Source: Hyphomicrobiales bacterium
GTDB taxonomy: Bacteria > Pseudomonadota > Alphaproteobacteria > Rhizobiales > Rhizobiaceae
Direction: 5' to 3'
Assembly: GCA_900471925.1 (NCBI GenBank)
Contig: UCGV01000046.1
Coordinates: forward strand, 1-37,728
Length of the DNA: 37,728 nucleotides
Part shown: positions 1 through 6,567 of the stretch, piece by piece
Layout of the letters: every line of letters begins with the position of its first letter
How positions within the stretch are numbered: the first letter of the stretch is position 1
Made by a program: the position numbers and the translations under genes
Notes under the pieces: model-generated
What the model was told of the DNA's origin: nothing
What the model saw: the letters and a program-made list of their open reading frames with translations, nothing else
The model's database searches: none

Positions 1-136
1 GTCGTCAACTGACTTGGTGAGGGGAGGTCTAGGAGGAGGCTGCCCGGAACAAATTCGGTTCTGCGACCTGCTGTGAAAGCAAATAGAGTCTTTACTCCAT
101 CACCGCATCGCAGCCGCCGGCCGGAAAGGCGGATCG

Positions 137-207
137 AGATCATCAGATGGCTTCAGACCATAATGGTCTGATCTCATCTGCGTATGGATGGCGACGCTGT
201 CGCCATC
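137..207. promoter_or_regulatory. Cluster of dyad-symmetric sequences in the left intergenic region
   Basis: Bases 1-291 hold no convincing gene. Within them, CAGACCA and TGGTCTG (154-160 and 164-170) flank TAA, and outer arms CAGATG (144-149) and CATCTG (175-180) extend the symmetry. GATGGCGAC and GTCGCCATC (187-195 and 199-207) form a second perfect 9-bp stem with a 3-nt loop. Neither hairpin is followed by a T-run in either direction, so a standard rho-independent terminator is unlikely. The first dyad could be a repressor operator. The element lies downstream of the minus-strand gene that ends at 292; what it serves on its left is outside the window. Confidence 0.4.
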
Positions 208-291
208 AGCCGCGTGGCCGCGGATGCGGCTCCGCCGTATCTTCGGGTTGGAGACGGTCGACCTAGCGCCGACACCGACGCGTCGGGATCA

Positions 292-1131
292 TCAGGCGGG
301 AAGAGTTTCGTAGTGATCGAACGCCACACTGCAACTCGCCCGGCCTTCAAAGCGCAGGCCGAGCAGTTCGCGGTAGAACAAGAGTTCGGCAAGCGGGGCA
401 AGCGCATGCAGGGTGACGCGGCCTTTGTGCGCGTCCTGCCTTTCGATGTGGGCGCGGCGTGAGGCGAGGTCGATCAGGATGAGTGCGGCATCGGCATCCG
501 GTGCCTCGATCTCGAACCGCATGATCGGCTCCGAGAGCACCAGTTCGCCGATGCGCAGCGCCTCCCGCATGGCCATCAACCCGGCGGTCTCGAAGCTGCG
601 GGGCGTGGAGTCGCTGTCGTGATAGGCGCCGTCGAGCAGGGTAATGCCGATATCGACGATGGGATCGCCCTCTATCGTGCCGGGGGCAATGGCGGCGCGC
701 AGGCCCTTTTCGATCGCGGAAACAAAGTTTTTCGGCACGATACGGTCGGGGACCTGCGGGTGGAAGCGGAAGCCCTTCCTCGTCTCGTCAGGGTTTGCGA
801 CGATCAGGATGCGGGCGAATTCGTTGCCGACGCCGTTCTGTTTCCTGTGGGTATAATCGATCTCGGTGGTGCGGGCGAGGGTCGCCCGGCAGATGACCCG
901 CGGCGGGCCGATATCGGCATCGACAGTGTGCTCGATCAGGTCGAGAGCGCTGGCAAGAGCCGTTTCGGTGGCGGCGCGGATGAGGGCGCGGCCGCCGCCG
1001 GTGTCGATCCAGATGACGGAGGACGGCCTTTTCTGGGCAAGCGCCGCCATGGCGTACTTCAACTGCGCCCGGTCGCCGGCAAAGCGCGGGGTGATGGAAA
1101 GCTGCACGAGGGCGTTGTCTGTCTCCTCCAT
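292..1131 (-). CDS. Elongation factor G-like protein, domains III-V only (no GTPase domain)
   Basis: This protein of about 279 aa matches only the C-terminal half of EF-G. A domain III-like start (ALVQLSITPRF) is followed by domain IV with YTHRKQNGVGNEFARI and LLDGAYHDSDSTPRSFETAG, the counterparts of the EF-G segments YRKQSGG and DGxYHxVDSS, then a domain V-like end with SEPIMRFEIEAPD. There is no P-loop, switch region or domain II, and the upstream gene does not supply them. ATG 1131 is preferred because GGGGAAAG stands 5 nt upstream; GTG 1179 is also open and would overlap the stop of the upstream gene in a GTGA junction. Full EF-G is about 700 aa. From the fold it may bind the ribosomal A site, but it cannot hydrolyse GTP; its role is unknown. 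It is codirectional with the 147-aa gene. Confidence 0.8.
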   Translation of the reverse strand: MEETDNALVQLSITPRFAGDRAQLKYAMAALAQKRPSSVIWIDTGGGRALIRAATETALASALDLIEHTVDADIGPPRVICRATLARTTEIDYTHRKQNGVGNEFARILIVANPDETRKGFRFHPQVPDRIVPKNFVSAIEKGLRAAIAPGTIEGDPIVDIGITLLDGAYHDSDSTPRSFETAGLMAMREALRIGELVLSEPIMRFEIEAPDADAALILIDLASRRAHIERQDAHKGRVTLHALAPLAELLFYRELLGLRFEGRASCSVAFDHYETLPA

Positions 1132-1175
1132 GCCGCTTTCCCCGATGTTGAAGTTGATCAATCGTGCCCTGGCGC

Positions 1176-1619
1176 TCACACCGGGTGGGTTTCGAAATGG
1201 GCGCGGATGGAGGTCAGCGCGTCGATTTCGGAGCGCCGCAGCCTTATGCTGTCAGCGGTTCGCTCCGCCAGCCGGTAGCGGCGGTCAAGGCTCAGGAGCG
1301 TATTATGCGTATAGGCCGGCAGCGGCTCGATGGAGAGGATGGCGCCGGCATAGCCCATATTATTGGGCAGGATTTCGCCTGTCCTGCGGTTAAAGCGCAG
1401 CGCGACCTGGGTGGTGATGACATGGGCGAAGATCTCGGTCTCTTCGATCGCTTCCACCAGGCAGGTCAGCGGATTGCCGGCATCGTCGCGAGCCTCGAAA
1501 ATATCGCCGGGGATCAGCGCCCGCAGGCGCTCCTCACGGCTGCGATCTTCGACAGGCTCCGGGTTCCTGAAAATCTCCACGTCATTCTCCGCGCGCGACC
1601 ACAGCGTGCCGCGCAACAT
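1176..1619 (-). CDS. Conserved-looking hypothetical protein, 147 aa
   Basis: I do not recognise a family. The protein is soluble, with no signal peptide or membrane segment. It is rich in charged residues at the start (RAENDVEIFRNPEPVEDRSREE), with a probable beta-rich middle (GDIFEARDDAGNPLTCLVEAIEETEIFAHVITTQVAL) and a basic helical end. ATG 1619 is chosen; an in-frame TTG lies at 1625. No strong ribosome binding site is visible for either. Its stop touches the alternative GTG start of the EF-G-like gene, so the two are probably cotranscribed and perhaps translationally coupled. The 203 bases upstream, to the stop of the nitrilase-like gene, hold no further gene that I can support. Confidence 0.7.
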   Translation of the reverse strand: MLRGTLWSRAENDVEIFRNPEPVEDRSREERLRALIPGDIFEARDDAGNPLTCLVEAIEETEIFAHVITTQVALRFNRRTGEILPNNMGYAGAILSIEPLPAYTHNTLLSLDRRYRLAERTADSIRLRRSEIDALTSIRAHFETHPV

Positions 1620-1822
1620 GTGCAACGGTTCTGATGAAACGAAATGTACAAAACAAGGGGCGAAGACGTGCCGCTGATGGGGGCAAACTGCGACACTCTT
1701 ACGCGCCTGACGATAGGGATTTGGTGGCGTGTTGCAATTCCTGCGAAAGACGTAGGCGGGTAGTGGCGAGGTGCAGCGGGGGGAAGCCGCCGCACCCTTT
1801 TTCCGGTACTGCCCTCTCTGTT

Positions 1823-2833
1823 TCAGAAGGCTTTACGGCTATCGCTTCGCGGATCACCCTCGATTTGATGCGGCCGGTATAGATCGCCACGGGCATTGCG
1901 CCGCCAGGGGCGGGCAAGATTGGCCGGGTCGGTTGCGATTTCGGCAATTGCGATGCCCGCCAGGCCATCATCAGGGCAGCGCGCCGCCCACTGGCCCTTC
2001 GGGCCGGCGATGCCGCAGGGCGTGACGACGCTTTGCGGCGCATGGGCGGCGTAGCTCACCCAGAATGTGTTGCTGGCTGCGTGGCCGAGCACCTCGGCAG
2101 CAAAGGGCGGGGCGGCAGCCGGCGTTTCGCCAGAGGTCGAGAAGAGCACGCAATCCACATCCAGCCGCTCATATTCGGTGAAGATCTCGTGGTAATGTGA
2201 CTCTATCCCGGCCGCGCAGCCGAAGCGCATGCCATCCACCTCGAAGGTGACGGGGATCTTGCCCGGCGAATACATGAAGGAAATCTTGGTGTGGGAGAGC
2301 AGGCGCTCGTCATAACGCGTCACCAGTTCGCCCCGGTCGGAAATGACATAGAGGCTGTTATGCGGCCGGTGCGGCGGGGTCAGCCGGTGGGGAGCGCCGA
2401 AGACTGTCCAGATTTTCAGCTCCGATGCGCAGGCGCGGATCTCCTCCAGCTCCTCGCGCAGCACCTCCCATTGATAGCGGCTCCAGTCGGCCGCGCCGAT
2501 TTCCCGCGGGCCGATCTCGGAGAGGATGCGCTTGCTCGGAAAGCAGAGCGTGCCCTCGCTGAAGTGGATCAACCTTGCGCCGGCCTCGCTCGCGTCGCGC
2601 ATGAGGCGGCGCATTTCGGCGCCATTGGAGCGGAAAGCCCCGGCATCGCGCGGGTCGAGGCAGACGCTGGTCTGGGCGACGGCGATGCGCAGCACCTTGC
2701 CGGCCGGCTCGTCCGGTTTCGGCTGCGCTTCCATTTGCGGCTGGCGGATATGGCTGAGGGCTGCGGTGTAGGATTCGCCGGTCTTTGCGGCACGGGCGCG
2801 CACGCGGCGCTTGAAATTTCCGTTTCGGGTCAT
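1823..2833 (-). CDS. Nitrilase-superfamily protein lacking catalytic Lys and Cys
   Basis: This 336-aa protein has the nitrilase/carbon-nitrogen hydrolase fold. Of the usual Glu-Lys-Cys triad only E93 (HFSEGTLCFP) is in place. In the lysine motif (RYDERLLSHTK) E176 stands where rYdKr is expected. In the cysteine motif (FGCAAGIESHYHE) G209 stands where the nucleophile of the GxxxCxExxFPE pattern is expected. C206, three residues earlier, is the only nearby thiol. Residues 7-29 carry a basic segment ending TGESYTAALSHI, which precedes the fold and seems to be a separate N-terminal motif. ATG 2833 follows AAAGG at a good distance; longer versions run into non-coding sequence. Amidase activity by the normal mechanism is unlikely, so it is probably a pseudoenzyme. 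The leader contains an inverted repeat CCTCCC/GGGAGG (2925-2954). Confidence 0.8.
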   Translation of the reverse strand: MTRNGNFKRRVRARAAKTGESYTAALSHIRQPQMEAQPKPDEPAGKVLRIAVAQTSVCLDPRDAGAFRSNGAEMRRLMRDASEAGARLIHFSEGTLCFPSKRILSEIGPREIGAADWSRYQWEVLREELEEIRACASELKIWTVFGAPHRLTPPHRPHNSLYVISDRGELVTRYDERLLSHTKISFMYSPGKIPVTFEVDGMRFGCAAGIESHYHEIFTEYERLDVDCVLFSTSGETPAAAPPFAAEVLGHAASNTFWVSYAAHAPQSVVTPCGIAGPKGQWAARCPDDGLAGIAIAEIATDPANLARPWRRNARGDLYRPHQIEGDPRSDSRKAF

Positions 2834-3110
2834 CGTTGGCCTTTCGTCACGGACATCTGTTCCCCGGCAACCATGCCCGCACGATCGAACCTTGGTTGAT
2901 GGACCCGAGACTGAAGTCCCTTTGCCTCCCATCTGAGAGACCCTGCCGGGGAGGATCGCTGGAGGTTGGGCGCAGGCCACGCCTGAGATGGAGGATGTCG
3001 AGGGTGGCGCGATTCGTCAATCTGGGACGGGCGCAGTTCAGAGTTGCGGAATTTGTTTTCGGTTTCGCTCTCGCCCATCGTCTTGGTGTTAGGACCAGGA
3101 CCGTTCGGAG

Positions 3111-4844
3111 ATGCAATTGAAACAGGACAAGCTCCTCGGCACAGCCTTGTGGCTGCTCAAGCCCTTCTGGCTGCTCGTGCTTTCGACAACGGTGATCGGA
3201 ATTGTCGCCGGGCTGGCGACGGCGTGGCTGCTGGCCACGATCAATGCCGGGCTGCACGAGGGCGCAGTCGTCAGCCCTGGCCTGTTTTTCCAGTTCGCCG
3301 GCCTCTGTGCCCTCAGTGTCGGCGGTTCTGCCATCTCGGGCGCCGTCAACAGTTTCGTCGGCCAGAAGATCATCGCGGCTCTGCGCAAGGATATTGCGGC
3401 GCGTATCCTGCGGGCGCCGATCGCCTCGCTGGAGGCGCACCGGTCCTACCGCCTGATGTCGGTGCTGACGGGCGATGTCGATACGGTCTCGGCCTTCACC
3501 TTCAATTTTTCCGCCTATGCGATTGCGCTCGCCATCGTCATCGGCAGCCTTGCCTATCTGTTTGCACTATCGCCGGTCGTTTTCCTGCTCGCTATCGTCT
3601 CGCTCGCCATCGGTACCGTCATCAATGCCGTCGCCCACAGCAGCTGGATACGGGAATATCAGGCGGTGCGCGGCACGCAGGACGATCTGCACAAGCAGTA
3701 CCGGGCGATCACCGAGGGGGCGAAGGAGCTGAAGATCAGCCGGCCGCGGCGGGCGCGCGTCTTCGGCGAGCTGCTGTCCGGGGCGGCAGACCGGATCGCC
3801 AATCTGAAAAGCAAGGCGATGCGGCTGCACTGGATCGCGGATGCTGCGGCTTCCGCCGTCTTCTTCGTCATGGTGGGGCTGCTGCTTGCCCTGCGGCAGG
3901 TGCTCGGCATCGATGCTGCCGCCATCAGCGGCGCCGTCATCGTTCTTCTCTATGTGAAGGGGCCGGTTGGGCAGCTTGCGAGCGCATTGCCGGTCTTCGC
4001 GCAGGCGCGGATTTCCTTTGCCCGTATCGCGGCGCTCTCTGTCGAACTGGACCAGCAGGAGCCAGCCATTGCGCTGACGGCTGACACTGGCGCCACCCGG
4101 CCTTCGATCGGTACGATCGAACTCAGCGGCGTCACCTATGCGTTTCCCGCCACAGGCGATGCCGCGCCCTTCACGCTCGGCCCCGTGGACCTGACGATCA
4201 AGGCCGGCGAACTGATCTTCATCGTCGGCGGCAACGGCTCCGGCAAGACGACGCTGATCAAGCTGCTTCTCGGCCTCTATGCGCCGCAGACGGGCCGGCT
4301 CGCGGTCGATGGCGAACCGGTGACATCTGAAACGCGCGATGCGTACCGCCAGCTCTTCTCGACGATCTTTTCCGATTACTACCTGTTCGATGATCTGGCC
4401 GGAACCGCGCGGCCGCAAGAGGCTCTGCCGCATCTGCAGCGCCTCGGCATTGCCCACAAGGTCGGGCTTGCGGGCGAGGGGTTCACGACCACGGACCTTT
4501 CGACCGGCCAGCGCAAGCGGCTCGCCCTCGTGCAGGTGTTTCTGGAGCACCGCCCCGTCGTCATCACCGATGAATGGGCGGCCGATCAGGACCCCGATTT
4601 TCGCCGTGTCTTCTACGAGGAATTGCTGCCCGAGATGAAGAGGGAGGGCAAGACGCTGATCGTGGTCAGCCATGACGACCGCTATTTCCATGTGGCGGAC
4701 CGGATCGTGCGGATGGCCGATGGCCGGATCGTCGCGGATGCCGGCAGGCGCAGCGCCGATCTCGTCGCCGACAAGGTACAGCTACCGGGAGGCGTCCGGC
4801 ATCTGTCACCCAACTGCCACAGGAGCGGCGGAAATCCGGGCTGA
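3111..4844 (+). CDS. PvdE/SyrD-type ABC exporter (cyclic peptide or siderophore export)
   Basis: This 577-aa half transporter has an N-terminal six-helix membrane domain (about residues 10-310) fused to an ATPase domain. Walker A GGNGSGKTT is near residue 373, the signature LSTGQRKRLAL near 463, Walker B VVITDEWAADQDP near 483 and the H-loop VSHDDRYF near 520. The STGQ signature and DEWAADQDP Walker B are typical of the cyclic-peptide/siderophore exporters PvdE and SyrD rather than MsbA-type flippases. The likely role is moving a siderophore or its precursor across the inner membrane. It is followed 78 bp later by the ECF sigma gene and is divergent from the nitrilase-like gene. No siderophore synthetase lies in the window. 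I found no IRO box in its own upstream region, so its regulation is unclear. Confidence 0.85.
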   Translation: MQLKQDKLLGTALWLLKPFWLLVLSTTVIGIVAGLATAWLLATINAGLHEGAVVSPGLFFQFAGLCALSVGGSAISGAVNSFVGQKIIAALRKDIAARILRAPIASLEAHRSYRLMSVLTGDVDTVSAFTFNFSAYAIALAIVIGSLAYLFALSPVVFLLAIVSLAIGTVINAVAHSSWIREYQAVRGTQDDLHKQYRAITEGAKELKISRPRRARVFGELLSGAADRIANLKSKAMRLHWIADAAASAVFFVMVGLLLALRQVLGIDAAAISGAVIVLLYVKGPVGQLASALPVFAQARISFARIAALSVELDQQEPAIALTADTGATRPSIGTIELSGVTYAFPATGDAAPFTLGPVDLTIKAGELIFIVGGNGSGKTTLIKLLLGLYAPQTGRLAVDGEPVTSETRDAYRQLFSTIFSDYYLFDDLAGTARPQEALPHLQRLGIAHKVGLAGEGFTTTDLSTGQRKRLALVQVFLEHRPVVITDEWAADQDPDFRRVFYEELLPEMKREGKTLIVVSHDDRYFHVADRIVRMADGRIVADAGRRSADLVADKVQLPGGVRHLSPNCHRSGGNPG

Positions 4845-4849
4845 AAATA

Positions 4850-4864
4850 TGACTGCTATTGTCA
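4850..4864 (+). promoter_or_regulatory. IRO box (RirA operator) upstream of the ECF sigma gene
   Basis: TGA at 4850-4852 and TCA at 4862-4864 are separated by exactly nine bases, the TGA-N9-TCA pattern of rhizobial RirA sites. It lies 58 bp before the sigma gene. The sequence running on from its right half, GTCAACTATATCG (4861-4873), recurs with one change upstream of the TonB receptor gene. Iron-replete repression of the sigma gene is inferred from this. Confidence 0.65.
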
Positions 4865-4922
4865 ACTATATCGGCCCGCTCTAACGGTTGGCCATTCCAT
4901 CCGTGACCGGTGCCGGACGATT

Positions 4923-5432
4923 ATGAAAAGTTCCGAACATGACCTCCTGGCGGCGTTTCTTCGCAGCGAAGGCGATATGAAGCGCTACCTGACGAAAGCC
5001 ACGGGCTCGGCTGCCGATGCCGAGGATCTGGCGCAGGAGGCCTGGATCAAGCTTGCGCGCAACGGCGCGGCAGCGCTTGCGGCGCCGGTTCCCTATCTCC
5101 TGCGCATCGCCCGGTCGCTTTCGGTCGATTACCACCGGACCCGGAAAACCTTGCTCACATCCCATGATATAGCCGATATTCTCGAGGTGGCCGACGAAGA
5201 TCCGTCGCCTGCCGAGGTGCTGGAGGAACGGGATCAGATCCGTCATCTCACCCGCATCATCGATAGCCTGCCGGAACGGCAGCGCAAGATCCTGCTCGCC
5301 GTGCGCATCGACCAGCGCCGCCATGCCGATATTGCCCGCGAACTCGGCGTCACCACGCGTACGGTCGAAATGGATCTGCGCAAGGCGCTCGATACCTGCT
5401 CGGAACGGCTTGAGAAATTAAATCGGGGCTGA
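4923..5432 (+). CDS. ECF sigma factor, FecI-like
   Basis: At 169 aa this has the normal size and layout of an ECF sigma factor. Region 2 includes ATGSAADAEDLAQEAWIKLAR (about residues 24-45) and region 4 contains LPERQRKILLAVRIDQRRHADIARELGVTTRTVEMDLRKAL (about 118-160), an HTH ending. Its place directly before FecR and a TonB receptor with an STN domain marks it as the iron-starvation, cell-surface-signalling type. FecR should hold or activate it in response to the ligand-loaded receptor, and the target would be the receptor promoter. The IRO box upstream suggests RirA control, so the sigma factor is made only when iron is low. The FecR gene follows after about 93 bp. Confidence 0.9.
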   Translation: MKSSEHDLLAAFLRSEGDMKRYLTKATGSAADAEDLAQEAWIKLARNGAAALAAPVPYLLRIARSLSVDYHRTRKTLLTSHDIADILEVADEDPSPAEVLEERDQIRHLTRIIDSLPERQRKILLAVRIDQRRHADIARELGVTTRTVEMDLRKALDTCSERLEKLNRG

Positions 5433-5525
5433 CCTTTTCGGGTTTTCAATTCTCAATCGTTGATGGTTATAGAGATGGAACACGCGAGCGCCTGAGAAGC
5501 GCCTGCTGTCGTGGAGGTCGGGTTT

Positions 5526-6458
5526 TTGGGTGACGATTTTGAGGCTCTCAGACGGGAAGCGACAGCCTGGATCGTCCTGATGACCTCGGGTAAGGCAACG
5601 CAGGGCGATGCCGAAGACCTCTTGCGCTGGCGCGCGCTGAGCCCCGAGCATGACCGCGCTTTCGTGGAGGCCACCCGCCTGTGGCGCTCGCTCGGGCCCG
5701 CCATGGCGGCTCCCGCAGCAGCATCGCGGGCGCGAATGACCCGTCGCGGTTTTCTTGCCGCCGGCAGCATGGCGGCAGGGGTGGCCGGCATCGGCCTTGG
5801 CCTCTCTCAACTCGGCTATCTGCCGGCGCTCGGTTCGCTCTTTGCCGATTATTCGACCGATGTCGGCGAGCAGAAATCCGTGCGGCTGCCGGATGGGACG
5901 CTCGCAACGCTCGATGGCGATACGCAGGTTTCTCTCGGCTTCACCGATCGGGCCCGCGCGCTGACGCTGAGTTCGGGGGCGGCCGTCTTCGATATCGCGG
6001 AGGGCGATCGCCGACCCTTCGTCGTCATGGCGGGTCTCGGCCAGTCACGTGCCGGCGCGGGTTCGTTTTCGGTGCAGCAGGGCACGGACGAGATCATCGT
6101 CGATTGTCTCGACGGTGACCTGACTGTGGAGTGTCGTGGCGCAATGGAGCTGACGACCGGCGAGGGGATCAGCTACTCGGCCGCGGGGCTGGGCGAGAAG
6201 GTGACTTCGGATGCCGAAACCGCCGCGGCCTGGCGCAAGGGCCTGCTGATTTTCCGCAACAGGCCGCTTGCCGATGTGGTGGGTGATCTCAACCGGCATC
6301 GCAAGGGCAAGGTCGTCATTGCCCGGCCGAGCCTGCGCTCGCGCCGCGTCTCCGGCGTCTTCCATCTCGATCGTCCGGAAGAAATTCTCGCCCATCTGGA
6401 AGATACGCTGCAGGTGCAGCCGATCAGCATGGTCGGCGGGCTCGTGCTGCTCCAGTAA
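5526..6458 (+). CDS. FecR-family anti-sigma factor / signal transducer
   Basis: This 310-aa protein has the FecR layout. A cytoplasmic sigma-binding region (DUF4880-like, residues 9-55, EATAWIVLMTSGKATQGDAEDLLRW) is followed by a single membrane segment (about 77-95), the FecR domain (about 110-205) and a C-terminal STN-like part with WRKGLLIFRNRPLADVV. The membrane segment is headed by TRRGFLAAG with twin arginines at 73-74, which looks like a Tat signal. The start TTG 5526 is preferred because GGAGG (5513-5517) sits 8 nt before it; an in-frame GTG lies at 5511 but overlaps that site. It should relay receptor occupancy to the sigma factor encoded just upstream. The periplasmic C-terminus is expected to contact the STN domain of the receptor encoded next. 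Confidence 0.9.
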   Translation: MGDDFEALRREATAWIVLMTSGKATQGDAEDLLRWRALSPEHDRAFVEATRLWRSLGPAMAAPAAASRARMTRRGFLAAGSMAAGVAGIGLGLSQLGYLPALGSLFADYSTDVGEQKSVRLPDGTLATLDGDTQVSLGFTDRARALTLSSGAAVFDIAEGDRRPFVVMAGLGQSRAGAGSFSVQQGTDEIIVDCLDGDLTVECRGAMELTTGEGISYSAAGLGEKVTSDAETAAAWRKGLLIFRNRPLADVVGDLNRHRKGKVVIARPSLRSRRVSGVFHLDRPEEILAHLEDTLQVQPISMVGGLVLLQ

Positions 6459-6508
6459 AAAATCTCAGGAAAAATTTCGGGTTCGCGTTCCGGCTTCGTC
6501 TTTGAAGA

Positions 6509-6523
6509 TGAGAGCCGCGGTCA
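6509..6523 (+). promoter_or_regulatory. IRO box (RirA operator) upstream of the TonB receptor gene
   Basis: TGA at 6509-6511 and TCA at 6521-6523 with exactly nine bases between. It lies 44 bp before the receptor start and after the end of FecR. The run GTCAACTATGTCG (6520-6532) matches GTCAACTATATCG upstream of the sigma gene in 12 of 13 positions. That conserved run may also include part of the ECF-sigma promoter. Confidence 0.65.
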
Positions 6524-6567
6524 ACTATGTCGCGGCAGCATGTGCAAGTCGTGATGATAGGGGCGTG

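Noticed and set aside
1..50. Another copy of the intergenic repeat at the left edge
   Set aside because: Only a short G-rich run (TGAGGGGAGG) is shared with the right flank of the element; that is too little to support a call.
2834..2990. Possible glycine-type riboswitch in the leader of the nitrilase-like gene
   Set aside because: On the minus strand the run CTCAG...GGCAAAGGGAC recalls the 3' part of a glycine aptamer, but the 5' half and the paired core are absent.
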